In this document: positions 44,191 to 54,581 of the stretch, in pieces
How the letters are laid out: every line of letters begins with the position of its first letter
Position numbering within the stretch: the stretch's first letter is position 1
The notes under the pieces: generated by a model
What the model was told of the DNA's origin: nothing
Database searches by the model: none
The model's input: only the letters and a program-made list of their open reading frames with translations
Made by a program: the position numbers and the translations under genes
Source: Semisulcospira habei
Lineage: Eukaryota; Mollusca; Gastropoda; Semisulcospiridae
NCBI GenBank assembly: GCA_036245525.1
Contig: BTPG01000001.1
Span: 183,526,663 to 183,590,662 of the forward strand
DNA length: 64,000 nucleotides
Direction of reading: 5' to 3'

Positions 44191-47187
44191 TTACTTTACT
44201 TACTTACGCCTGTCACCCCTACCCGGGTATAGGCCGTCGACGAGAGACCTCCAGCAACTCCTGTCCTGTGCTTCTCCTTCGATTCTACTCCAGGTGGTTC
44301 CCAGTCTCTTGATGTCTGCTTGGAGGTCTTGACGCCAGGAGTTTCTCGGCCTACCTCTTTTCCTCTTTCCCTGGGGGGTTCCATGACAATGCCTGCCTAG
44401 TGATACTGGAAGCTGGCTTTCTCAGACTGACCGATCCATCCCCATCTTCTTCGCCCAATTTCATTCTCTGCTGTTATCTGCTCTGTTCTCTCCCAGAGTC
44501 TGACGTTGCTGATCTTCTCTGGCCAGTGGATTTTCAAAATTCTTCTAAATTGTTCATGAAGGTCTGTACTCTGTTGACTGTGGTTTTTGTCAATCTCCAA
44601 GTCTCTGCTCCATATAGGAGAACTGCTTTTACATTGGAGTTGAAAATCCGGACTTTGGTGTGTTGTGACAGCTCTCTGGAACTCCACACTTTTTTCAACT
44701 GGAGAAAGGCTGCTCTGGCTTTACCGATTCGTGCTCTGACATCTGCATCAGTGCCGCCTTTTTTGTCTATGATGCTCCCGAGATAGGTGAAGGACTCCAC
44801 CTCCTCCAACGGGGTGCCAGCAAGCAAGATGGTTCTTCCCTGGTTGCGTTCAGCCTCATTGTCTGTTTTCTGTTTGTGAATGGTGAGGCCCACTTGGGAC
44901 GAGATGTCAGCAAGCCTCGTGGTCTTGTCCTGCTTTTGTTGATGAGTGTGGGACAGTAATGCCAAGTCGTCTGCAAAATCGAGGTCGTCAAGCTGTGTCC
45001 ACAGTGTCCACTGTATTCCACTTCGTCTGTGCTCTGTGGTCTTCTTCATGACCCAGTCTATGGCCAGTAGGAAGAGGAACGGAGACAGCAGACACCCCTG
45101 CCTGACACCAGTTCTGACCTGGAACCCCACCCGGGTCTGCCTTGGGGGACTTGGGTGGGGTTAGGTATTTTTTAGTTCCCAGGGTCACCCTGGTCAGCCC
45201 CACAGGGTGGGTTTTTCTCTCTATTCTGGGGCATGTGTTTCTGTCTACCCTTTGTCCATTCACCTGTATTTGCCTTTTTAAAACTCTCCCTACTGTCTGC
45301 ACTGCCTGTAGCTCTTGATATTGGATGTGTGCTGCTAAATGGTCTTAGCTTTATTTAGGCCCCATGTTGTAGGTTTATGTAACGTATTTGACCGGCTGGC
45401 GACATACATTCAATTTTCTGTTTATTTTTTTTTTTCCACAAGCAGTGCAGGCACGTCCTGAGAAAGCCTTGTTGCTGTCGGGACGTTAAGCAATGTACAA
45501 TCAATCAATCTGACCTGGAGCTCCCTGGTGAACTGCCCTTCGTGGATCACGCGACATGTCATGCCATCGTAGCTGCTCTTGATCAGGCGGACGAGCTTTG
45601 TGGGTACACCGTAGCGTTGTAGGAGTTTCCACAGAGTCTCTCGGTCCACACTGTCAAATGCTTTCTCGTAATCCACAAAGTTGACGTACAGCGGGGAGCT
45701 CCACTCCAGAGACTGTTCCACGATGATGCGGAGAGTGGCGATCTGGTCTGTACATGATCGGTTCTTCCTGAATCCTGCTTGCTGGTCTCTCAGCTGGGGG
45801 TCAACGGAGCTCTTCATTCTCTCTAGGATGATCTTGTTAAAGACCTTTCCTGGTACTGACAGCAAGGTGATTCCTCTGTAGTTGGAACACTTGCTGAGGT
45901 CGCCTTTCTTGGGAAGCTTGATTAGGTACCCCTCCTTCCAGTCAGCCGGCATCACCTCCTCTTCCCAGATCTTTCCAAACAGTGGGTACAGCATCTCCAC
46001 TGTTGTCTCTAGGTCTGCTTTCAGAGACTCCGCTGGGATGCCATCTGGGCCTGCTGCTTTGCCGTTCTTCAAAAATGCCACTGCTCTTCTGATCTCTTCC
46101 CGGCTGGGTGTGTCACAGCTGATGGGTAGGTCGGTCCCTGCTGGCTGGATGTCTTGGGGGTCGGGTGGGGTAGGTCTGTTCAGTAACTCTTCAAAATACT
46201 CGGCCCATCTGTCGAGTTGGTCTGCTCTGTCTGCAATAGGCTTGCCTTCTTTGTCTTTTACTGGTCTTTCTGTATGGCCATACTTGCCTGACAATCTTCT
46301 GGTAATGTCGTAGAGCTGTTTCATGTTGCCGCTGCCTGCTGCCTTTTCTGCCTCTGCTGCCAGGCTGTCTGTGTAGGCCCTCTTGTCTGCCCTGATACTC
46401 CTCTTCAACTCGCGGTTGGCTTCCCAGTATTCCCCCTGTGCCCTTACTTTGGCTGCTCTCATGCGACTGTTGTTGACAACTGCTTTCTTCTGCTTCCTCA
46501 CTTCTATCTTCTTCAAGGTCTGTGCCGACAGCCAGTCCTTGTGATGGTGTTTCCTGAACCCTACAATGTCTTTGCAGGTTGAGTTCAGCGCCTCTCTAAC
46601 TGCCTTCCACTGCTGCTCTGTGGTGACCGCCTCCTCTTCATTTACTAGCTCCTGTAGCGCTTGAAACCGGTTGGACAGCACCAGTTTGAACAGTTTCTCT
46701 CAGGAGGCCTACATTATAGCTGTCTTCTTGTTGTCTCTGTGCGGCTTTTCTTTAGCTTGAGCTTCATTCTTAAGGTAAGCAGATGGTGGTCTGAGGCGAC
46801 ATCTGCTCCCCTCCTCACTCGAACATCTTGAAGGGATCTTCTAAATTTCTTGCTAATGCAGATATGGTCTATTTGGTTCTCTGTTGTATGGTCAGGTGAG
46901 ACCCAAGTTGCTTTGTGTATTCTTCTGTGTGGGAAGATGCTGCCTCCAATGACAAGTCGGTTTAGAGCACAAAAGTCTACAAACCTCTCTCCGTTCTCAC
47001 TCATCTCCCCTAGTCCCTGTCTCCCCATCACCTCTTCGTATCCGGTGTTGTCCTCCCCTATTTTGGCATTAAAATCGCCCATGACGATGGTGATGTCTCG
47101 CTCCGCACATTTGTCCAATGCACTCTGGAGTCGGTCGTAGAACTCTTGTTTCTCTTCCTCGTCACTGTCTTTAGTGGGCGCATAACA
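44191..47187 (-). mobile_element. RTE-like LINE copy 4 with 13-bp target-site duplication, carrying SINE copy 3
   Basis: CATTGTTGTGAGC flanks it at 44178-44190 and 47188-47200. The minus strand codes the endonuclease C-terminal half (YAPTKDSDEEEKQEFYDRLQ, ITIVMGDFNAKIG, DHICISKKF, ADVASDHHLL) and then, after a small deletion near 46690, the linker and RT (FVDYEKAFDSVD, FADD). The coding sequence is broken by the SINE at 45124-45508 and by small indels, e.g. loss of TCC-type bases near 44545 (residues MNNLEEF). Nearly identical to copy 3 over most of its length, so both are young. Confidence 0.9.
45124..45508 (+). mobile_element. SINE-like retroposon, copy 3, nested in RTE copy 4
   Basis: 11-bp duplication TCTGACCTGGA (45113-45123, 45509-45519) taken from the RTE coding sequence, which resumes after the SINE. 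Starts ACCCCACCCGGGTCTGCC, ends TCGGGACGTTAAGCAATGTA then (AATC)n. 385 bp. The intact flanks make it the best copy for defining the family ends. Confidence 0.93.
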
Positions 47188-49377
47188 CATTGTTGTGAGC
47201 ACGGTTTATATATTTCCTGTGTGGCAGAAACGGCCATACTATGCTGAAGTGGTCAGCTTGGCTATATTTAGGCATGGAACTACCCGGTCTGACACTACCC
47301 TGTGAAATGTACATGTACTTGGGTGTGCAAATGTGTGCTTATGAGACTCCTTTAATTTTTTAGACCTAAATCCACCCAGCGTAACACTCAGGCTTGAATT
47401 ACTCCAATAAAAATAATCTGGATGGAAGAGCAACAGTACAAATTTATGCTAGGTAGGTCTGTGTCTAGATGGATTCAAGCTGTGTAGAATTTCGCTGTGT
47501 AAATTCATGTTTAATTTTGCGCTAAACATAGTGAAGCTTAATCTTTCAGCACCATATATTGTGGTACTGTGTGTATGACATGGCGAGAGTTCACTATAAA
47601 AATATCATCACAAACCTCTTTCATGTCACAGTCTAGGGCCTGCAAACAAAATAGGAGTCTGGAGTTCACGTCATACTCACTAACCTCAGCAAAATGTTCC
47701 AAAGAAAGTGAAATTGAAGTTTACACACAACCAGAGAAGGGAACTTCACTATTGAACACCAAATGTATGTTTCAGCCATATAGAACCTAGGAAGTCTGTT
47801 ATTGCTGATCAAGTTTGATTGTGTAAGTACCTTTTGCACGTGTCGGATAGTGGAGAAAATAGGCTGAAAACGTGATCTGGTTGTGATACTTGCATTTTGT
47901 GCTCGACTCTGTCCATATGGTGACCTATGGTGTATGCCAGCCTTGATTCGATTTCTAGAAGTGTTTCACTACAATATGCTGTCTACCCATGAGGTCTTAC
48001 TGCTTACATACATTCTGTACCACAATAGAATTGCCACATTATCAGTTATCTTTTACTACTGGACGGAGATGCATTTGCAGTAGCATCCTAGTGTCAGTGC
48101 AAATGATGTCATTTGCAGCTAGATTCGTCAGGCATGCAGGCGGATTATATTAAATATAGTAAGTTGCTGGCCACTGTGCGAGAAAGGTATTAAACATTTT
48201 ATATTATAAATTTCAAATCTATGCATGGTGGTCTTAAGTTTTAAATGACACACCATCCACTGTCTACTTCAAACTGATTTTTTCCAGATAAATGTCACAT
48301 AACTTGGACATGTTTTGGGACATATCTGGGACAGATATATACCTTTCTGATGAGTGGACAGAGACCTCTATATTTTCATATGAACAGCATATATGCCCGA
48401 CAAGTAAATTGAAGCCTGTGTTGATTTATTATGGGTTGATTGTGCTACAAAGATTCAAGTTTGTTCAGGTATGAAAATGTGTGGATCTCAGAGACCCTAA
48501 TTTGCTGGGTACATTTTTACTGCGTAGATTCACTCGGTAATTTTATGCCTAACTGTGGCGAAGTTGGCCCCGCCAGCACCAATGGTGCCCAGTAACAAGC
48601 AAACTGAATGAAAGTTTAGAAAAGTACTACAAAACATAGCATGACTCTTTCTGCCAAATAGGAAATACATAAACCGCCGGTAACATCACCCAACACCTTA
48701 GGCTGAGTACAGTGTACATGTAATGACTCGCCTGATGGCATGGTCAAAATACTTTGACTCAAATGTGGGATGATATCGCATGCGGTTTGTATATTTCCAG
48801 AAAGGGCTATGACTTGCTATAATGTACTTACACAGTCATTGGAATTTGTGTGAAAAATCTAACTTTTTATTTTGTTTTCTTGATCATTTAGAAAATTTAT
48901 TTTAGACTAACAGTCTTTTCATATTGTTAGTTCAGGTCAAAGCACTCACATGCACTATGATTTAAAATCCATCAAAATGCTTTAGGAATGACTTCTTAAC
49001 GTTCCCTAGGGTCTCAACCCTTCACAAGACACAATGCCTACCCTGCCCAAGCTCTCCTAACATATGTTGTTATCTTTTGAAGTATACCTAAGTATGTATT
49101 CATTTTTTTTTTTTTTTTTTTTGGTTACAACATAGTCTCTCTTGTCTGCATCCTTAAAACAAAGTGCATGTTTGAAGGGTTACAAACATCCTCGAATTTG
49201 GAAAGGCCAGTAATTTTTGCACCGAACAGTCAAACTGAGACTGATCTGAGCTTGCGCGTTTTGATTATACTCTGTCACACTAAATGCAGTCTCATGCCAC
49301 AACATTTGTTCTTCAAAATCTAGTACGGTCATTAGCACTGAGATTTAAAATAAACAAAAACATGCAGGGGCCGAAAT

Positions 49378-49990
49378 AGCCAAGCTCTGCATTTTCAGAT
49401 AGCCTGTTCTAAATGACTGGAGTAGGCATTCCTAGTTTTGTGGGCAGGCTCATAATTTTCACTATATAAATTTTGAAACTGTACTGGGATGATTTATTCC
49501 ACTATAATTCATTAATTTACATCACCGTTTCATGAAATAATTGTAAAATCATTATGTGGATACATGGCCGTGCTAACTTTTACATAAACAATGTAATAGC
49601 AAGGCATTTTAGCCATCCTAAGCCATCAATGATGCCAAAGTAATGGAAAGGAAGTCTATACTTTTTTTTGCAAAATACATGACATTGTGCTGTGATGCAA
49701 TAATAAAAAAGTAATCGAAAACATCACTAACAATGTTGCATTATATCAAAAGTAATCCTGAAGGGAAAATCTGTCCCTTGAGCTTGACAAAAGATGGCAC
49801 TTCATTTGGAGGAACACAGTGGCATCCTGACGGGTCCAGTCTGTGAGTACCTCTGCAGATTTTGAGCGTGTATTCTTGCAAAGGAAGTGCAGAGTTACTT
49901 CCCATTATTTGGGCATCCCTAGCGGCGTATGTTATTTGGAATGCCTACTACAATCATTTAGAATATGGTAGCTGAAAATGCAGAGCTTGA
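49378..49990. mobile_element. MITE with about 55-bp inverted ends
   Basis: CCAAGCTCTGCATTTTCAG... TAGGCATTCC at 49378-49430 is inverted at 49937-49990 (GGAATGCCTACTACAATC ... GCTGAAAATGCAGAGCTTG). Interior is AT-rich and non-coding. Confidence 0.65.
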
Positions 49991-50400
49991 CTGTTCAGTT
50001 ATGGGTGCAGAGAGCATTACCAGAACGATGACAATACTAGAGAAAATGTCATTTGGGCCCATTTTTTAAGACCCTTAAATAGAAGGGACTTTTTAGGACG
50101 GGTCGCTGTGGGGCAAATTTAATAGCATATCCATATGTCAAAGGGGGGCAGGCCTTAACCTCTAACAATTGAAGTAACAAGATAAAAATTACGTCATGTC
50201 TAGTTACGCTAACGTCGCTGCTGAACGTACATTTGGCGCAAAGCGTGTGTATGTATGTATGTGTGTGCGTATATATGTAAACAACAGAATCTCCGCTATT
50301 TCTGTACACAAGCTTGAAACTTGGTGAAATACTTTCTTAAAAGGGTGGCTAAGAGAACCTCTGAGCATATTGTAATTGAATGTCTCATTGAAGACATAAA

Positions 50401-51232
50401 CAGACCTGCCTACCGGGCGTATTTTTACGATTTTTTTTTCAAAATACAAAAATATGATTAATGCCTAAAATTTACGATTTAAAAAAATTTGCTTTTTTTT
50501 TTTTGGGGGGGGGGGGGGAGGGGAGGGGGGGGTGATTATTTAGTCGTTTAGTTAAGCTTGTGTGCAAAGAGTTGTCGATCCTATTTGCACCGTCTTTCTT
50601 CTTGCTTTCCTCGTGCGTGTTGTGTCAGTCAATAAAGTCACAAAATACAAAATGTCAAAGCGAAGTAGGGAGGAGAGTGTGGATTTTTCTAGCTCAAAGA
50701 AAGCAATGCACCAGAAATTTTTGCTACAGTATGTTGAAAAGTGGAAATTTTTGCGACTCTCAAAGAAAGGACCAACCTATGCATTCTGCATGGTATGCAA
50801 TAGTGACTTCTCATGTGCCCACGGTGGCCAAAATGACATTGAAAAGCATTTATCAACTAATATCCATAAGAGATTGGCGGATGCCCAGAAAGGTGTGCCT
50901 TCATTACAGGCTGTGTTTTCTAAGCATTCTCACGGAGCAGGCGAAATATTGCGTCAACAAGCAAGTAGTGCTGAAATCCGCATGGTTCATTTTATAATTG
51001 ATTCAAATCTTCCTTTGTCCTCTGCTGATTCCATGACCGGGATGTTTCAGCAAATGTTTCCTGTTGTTGTTGTACCGAATGGTCTAGTTTATGAGTATAA
51101 ATTGATTTTTTATTGTTTGTACGTTTTGATAATAGTCTGCTACAATTTTATGAAATACTATTTTTTCCCCAAGAATACTATTTTTGGCAATAATGAATAC
51201 TAACCAAAAAAAAATGGTGGTAGGCAGGTCTG
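50401..51232 (+). mobile_element. BED-finger DNA transposon, internally deleted, perfect 14-bp inverted ends
   Basis: Ends CAGACCTGCCTACC (50401-50414) and GGTAGGCAGGTCTG (51219-51232) are perfect inverted repeats; CATAAA lies directly outside each (50395-50400, 51233-51238). Comparison with copy 1 at 5641-5700 (inverted) confirms the empty site GACATAAACAACCG. It contains a T(n)G(n) run near the left end (50487-50519) and a truncated transposase-like gene. A 6-bp duplication does not fit the 8 bp usual for hAT, so the superfamily is left open. Confidence 0.85.
50652..51203 (+). CDS. BED-type zinc-finger protein, N-terminal part of a transposase
   Basis: ATG at 50652 (context AAAATGTC) starts MSKRSREESVDFSSSKKAMH, then QYVEKWKFLRLSKKGPTYAF. 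A C-x2-C finger (CMVCNSDF) is completed by H-x5-H in EKHLSTNIHKR, as in BED fingers of hAT-like and domesticated transposases, with a NDIEKHL element between. After KRLADAQKGVP and SSAEIRMVHFIIDSNLPLSS the frame reaches MTGMFQQMFP. It then runs into AT-rich, hydrophobic text (about residue 140 on) that does not look like transposase, and stops at 51203. The catalytic domain is gone, so this is a deletion derivative; the finger could still bind the element ends. An upstream in-frame start at 50562 has no special support. Confidence 0.6.
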   Translation: MSKRSREESVDFSSSKKAMHQKFLLQYVEKWKFLRLSKKGPTYAFCMVCNSDFSCAHGGQNDIEKHLSTNIHKRLADAQKGVPSLQAVFSKHSHGAGEILRQQASSAEIRMVHFIIDSNLPLSSADSMTGMFQQMFPVVVVPNGLVYEYKLIFYCLYVLIIVCYNFMKYYFFPKNTIFGNNEY

Positions 51233-52160
51233 CATAAAGAACCGTTTATAGGAAGTCGGTTGACCAAGATTAGAGTCCGATTTACTTGAACTTTTGGATG
51301 TAGCTAGTTTGGAGAAAGACATTGGATGGGTTCGTTAGCCAGCTTTGTATCCTTTCAACTTCTTTAGTAAAAATTAATTCTTTTTAGAAAAGAATTAAAA
51401 CAGTAAAAAACCTACACAAATTATAACAAGACTGAAATTGTACTGTGAAGTTCTAGTTTTGTCACCATTTTCTCAAGCCTATGAAGTGAAAATTAAACTC
51501 ATCGTAAAATATAAAATGACGTAAAAACTAAAACTTGTGTCATGACAAATGACGTTTGACAAATCAATGATGTGCATGTCCTGCGCCCCTTATAGAACTC
51601 ACTGATGCATTGGCAGATATGCGAGACTTTTTCAATAGGAGATAATTCAACATCAAAATCAGGTCAAAGACAAAAGGTAGAGAGACCCTTGACAAGCGAG
51701 GGCAGCTCTCATATAGAAGGGACTTTGTGGGTTATTGTTCATCCCATCTTTGGGTTTTTTTGGGGTTTTTTTTGTTTGTTTTTAATCTCAGTGCTAATGA
51801 CCATAAAGATTCTGAAGAACAAATGTTATAGCTTGAGGCTGCATTTAGTGTGACCGCGTATAATCTATTAATCATAACCTGCGAGTGAAAATCAGTTTCA
51901 GTTTGACTGTTTATTGCAAAAATGGCTGGCCTTTCCAGATATGTGGCTGTTTGTAACCCTCCAAACACGCATTTGGTTTTAAGGATGCTGAGAAGAGAGA
52001 CCATCTTGTCAAAACACAAAAATATGAATACATATATACATACATGAAGCTATAATAACAAATGTTAGGGGAGCTTGGGCAGGGTAGGCATTGTGTCTAG
52101 TGAAGGGCTGTGACCTTAGGAAACATAAAGGAGTCATTCCTAAAACGTTTTCGTGGATCT

Positions 52161-52798
52161 GAAATCACAGTGTCTGTGAGTGCTTTGTCCTTAAGCAGGG
52201 TATGTTTGGTTTGTTTTATTTGCCCTGTGATAATTAAAGTTTGATTTTGATACTTAGTATAACATTTTACATATTTGTTCTTGTTTCTTCCATGCAAGCA
52301 TTGCTATACTGGCAGATAGTTTGAATCTATTCAAAGAACAAGAAAAAACAGTGTAATAATTATAATTTTTTAATCTTTAAAACACCAGACAGAGATTTTC
52401 AGTATCTGATGATGCCTCAGGCTATCACGGATGTGCTGCTTTTACTTTCTGGCCTTTCTTGAGTACTGAAAACATGTAGTGGTGTCTGTGGCAGCTGATT
52501 ACTGGTAAATGGGTAACAAGACAAGGCAAATTGCCTTATTGCACGCGCTGTCTAGTAAGCTGTCTTGTGACGCATCATTTACCTTCTTTGATCCGCTAAG
52601 AGCATTTGTGGTGGATAAGTGAGGTAACCAGTGTGTGGTTTTGTACTAGATATTTTAATGATTAGACATCATCTGGATGACCTCTGTATTTGATGTGCTA
52701 TCTGCCAGCAGTTGATGCCTGTGTGTACAAAGCACAACTAATGATGATCATGTACTTGCTCATGACTTGCATTAACTGTGTTCTGTGCTCTAAATAAG
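52161..52798. other. Intron before LDLa exon 5
   Basis: No repeat recognised. The acceptor CTCTAAATAAG at 52798 has a weak polypyrimidine tract. Confidence 0.5.
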
Positions 52799-52915
52799 CA
52801 TCGATTCCATGCCGGGATGACGAGTTTAGATGCGAAGGGGGGCTGTGTATTAGTGCAGTCCTACGGTGTGATGGCAACATTGATTGTCCGGATCGTACAG
52901 ACGAGATAGATTGTC
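52799..52915 (+). CDS. LDL-receptor class A module exon 5
   Basis: 117-bp phase 1-1 exon. Spacing 6-4-6-5-8; core CDGNIDCPDRTDE keeps the calcium-binding Asp/Glu set. Donor GTAAGT at 52916 is strong; acceptor TAAATAAG is weak, so this exon may be skippable. The open frame is too short and lacks an in-frame Met, so it is found only by its six-cysteine pattern (CRDDEFRCEGGLC then CISAVLRCDG-type text). Confidence 0.85.
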
Positions 52916-53000
52916 GTAAGTTCCTTTTGCGTCCATGAGGGGTGGCATTTTGTGGGGTTTATATTTATTTCTAGCCATTTCTAACTCCTGATTCATTCAC

Positions 53001-53150
53001 ATGACTCGCTCAGTGTAGAACAATGTAGGCTCTCTTGTTATATTTCCTTCACTTACTTGAGATCTCTTAATGTGTGACTCGGTCAATGTAGAACAATGCA
53101 GGCTCTCTTGTTGAATTTCCTTCACTTACTTGAGCTCTCTTAAAGTTTAC
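53001..53150. repeat. 74-bp tandem duplication
   Basis: GTAGAACAATG and CTCTCTTGTT recur 74 bp apart (53014 and 53088) with TTCCTTCACTTACTTGAG shared; two units. Confidence 0.85.
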
Positions 53151-54568
53151 TGAAATAAGCCTGAATGTTTGGGGGTATTCCTTACTTCACAGTTGTAATA
53201 GTGTATAGCGATCTGTGAATAGATGGCCAAACTATTTGTGTTAAGTAAGAACAAACAAATGTCACATTGAACAGTACTCATTACACAATATTGAGTCATG
53301 CGAATGAGTTAAGAATATGTAAATGTGTGGGAAATAACTGAAGACAAGGGTATGGTGTAGATATACTGACATCACTCACTCCTTTCACTTTTTTATTTTC
53401 TGGTTTATGTCATGTACAGTTGGCTGGGGTCTGCAATAGATCAACCTGTTCAGAAAAAAAATAACATTAATGGCCGGATTAAGGGAACATATTTGTGCAG
53501 GCCTGTGATTTTCAAAGGTCAAAAGTTGTCAGATCACATAGCAAGACAGTGTATGTACATACTGGAAGAGAATCAGTCCTGTATCCCGTGGGGATGCTGT
53601 ATTTTAATGAGCGGAGCAATAGGAGCTGTGAACATTGTAACCCAATCAGTGTGACACTCACTTGTTAATATGTGTGTTCTGTGGAGCTTAGGCTGTAGGC
53701 TGTAACAGTGTATGGTCAGAAATACAAACCAGCGCAATACAAGGGACAATCTGAACATTTCTGGATGGTCTTTAATGGGGAGCTTTAGCCACAAGTGTGC
53801 CAGATCATCTTGTAGACAGAGCTAGCAATTTCTTTTGAGCTTTTGCGTACAGGCTCAGCTGCACAGACCCTTTGGCCCATGCTTCATCATTTGATGTATA
53901 AAAGGCCTCTAGGATGAAAACAGCCCTCGTGAACTTTACATGGACAACTGTAATGGTCTGCGCACCACTGATATTTTTAGGAACCATAATAGTAAGCAGC
54001 TGTTTGACGTGAGTTCTGTACCATAGTTCAGAAGTAGTGTGTGTGAAAGAGATCGTGAACGCTAATGTCAGCCCGTTGCAGAATGGGAGTGCAAGCTATC
54101 AGTAACATGAAAAACCGGGGTAATCTTTGTTCCATGCATCTTGCACTTAAACTGGAGCACCTTGAAAAAGTGTCATGTTCCTGTTCGCAGTTCTTGACAT
54201 TTCCAGTTTGCAGTTCCTTCGCATCTGTTTTCACATAGTAACCCAAGCTGTGAGATTACAAAATGTCCCAAAGTTTTGTAAAAATCTTAGAACAAAAAAG
54301 TGAGAACTGGTGTAGAAACACACAAATAAAATTGACCAGTTTATTTCCTTCTTTCCTTTTGAAGACTCTTTCTGCTCATTTTAAGTCTCATGAACCAGAC
54401 ATTCTGTTCAATATTTTAGTGAAATAATGAAACATGTCACTACAGAACATAGAAGGACTAAATAGTTCTCTTTTACGTTAGTTGTCTGTGAAGGCCATGG
54501 TTGTCCATCACTTCAGATTCTAGAAATGCTATTTTGTGAAGATATGCAGGTGTGCATATTTCAGAAGC
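53151..54568. other. Intron; unrecognised, coding-like on the minus strand in 53570-54250
   Basis: Several minus-strand open stretches in this part (for example FMLLIACTPILQRADISVHD) fall in different frames with stops. They could be a decayed processed pseudogene or transposon, but no family is recognised. Confidence 0.35.
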
Positions 54569-54581
54569 CATGATCTATAAA

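Larger units (their letters stand above)
44125..48775. mobile_element. Large imperfect inverted-repeat element carrying RTE copy 4
   Basis: The left arm is 44125-44190 continued at 47201-47330: TTTGAGTCAAAGTATTATGA, then CGGTTTATATATTTCC, TCTGCC-type text and TTTAGGCATGGAACTACCCG. It is the inverse of 48520-48770 (TCAAAATACTTTGACTCAAA; GGAAATACATAAACCG; CGGTAATTTTATGCCTAA). Arms are about 300 bp at roughly 75-80% by eye, with a core of about 1.2 kb once the LINE is removed. No transposase found. Confidence 0.6.
50068..51725. mobile_element. AAGTCCCTTCT element, copy 2 (inverted orientation), split by a DNA transposon
   Basis: Right end AGAAGGGACTT at 51715-51725, left hairpin end AAGACCCTTAAATAGAAGGG at 50068. 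The interior is the inverse of 4830-6001 (AGTTACGCTAACGTCGCTG, GACATAAAC / AACCGTTTATAGG, TCATGACAAATGACGTTTGA). The homologous sequence is interrupted at 50400 by an 832-bp transposon plus a 6-bp duplication. Confidence 0.8.
48950..52160. mobile_element. Inverted-repeat element with about 400-bp arms, host to two further elements
   Basis: Arm 48950-49365 is the inverse of 51757-52160. Landmarks on the left arm are TTTAGGAATGACTTCTTAAC, GACACAATGCCTACCCTGCC, GGGTTACAAACATCC, CACACTAAATGCAGTCTCA and GGTCATTAGCACTGAGATTT, all found inverted on the right. The core contains a small MITE (49378-49990) and the AAGTCCCTTCT element (50068-51725). No transposase seen. Confidence 0.7.

Noticed and set aside
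53570..54250. Minus-strand gene suggested by 60-73-codon frames
   Set aside because: The frames do not join without stops, and I could not identify any family. Left as unrecognised sequence.
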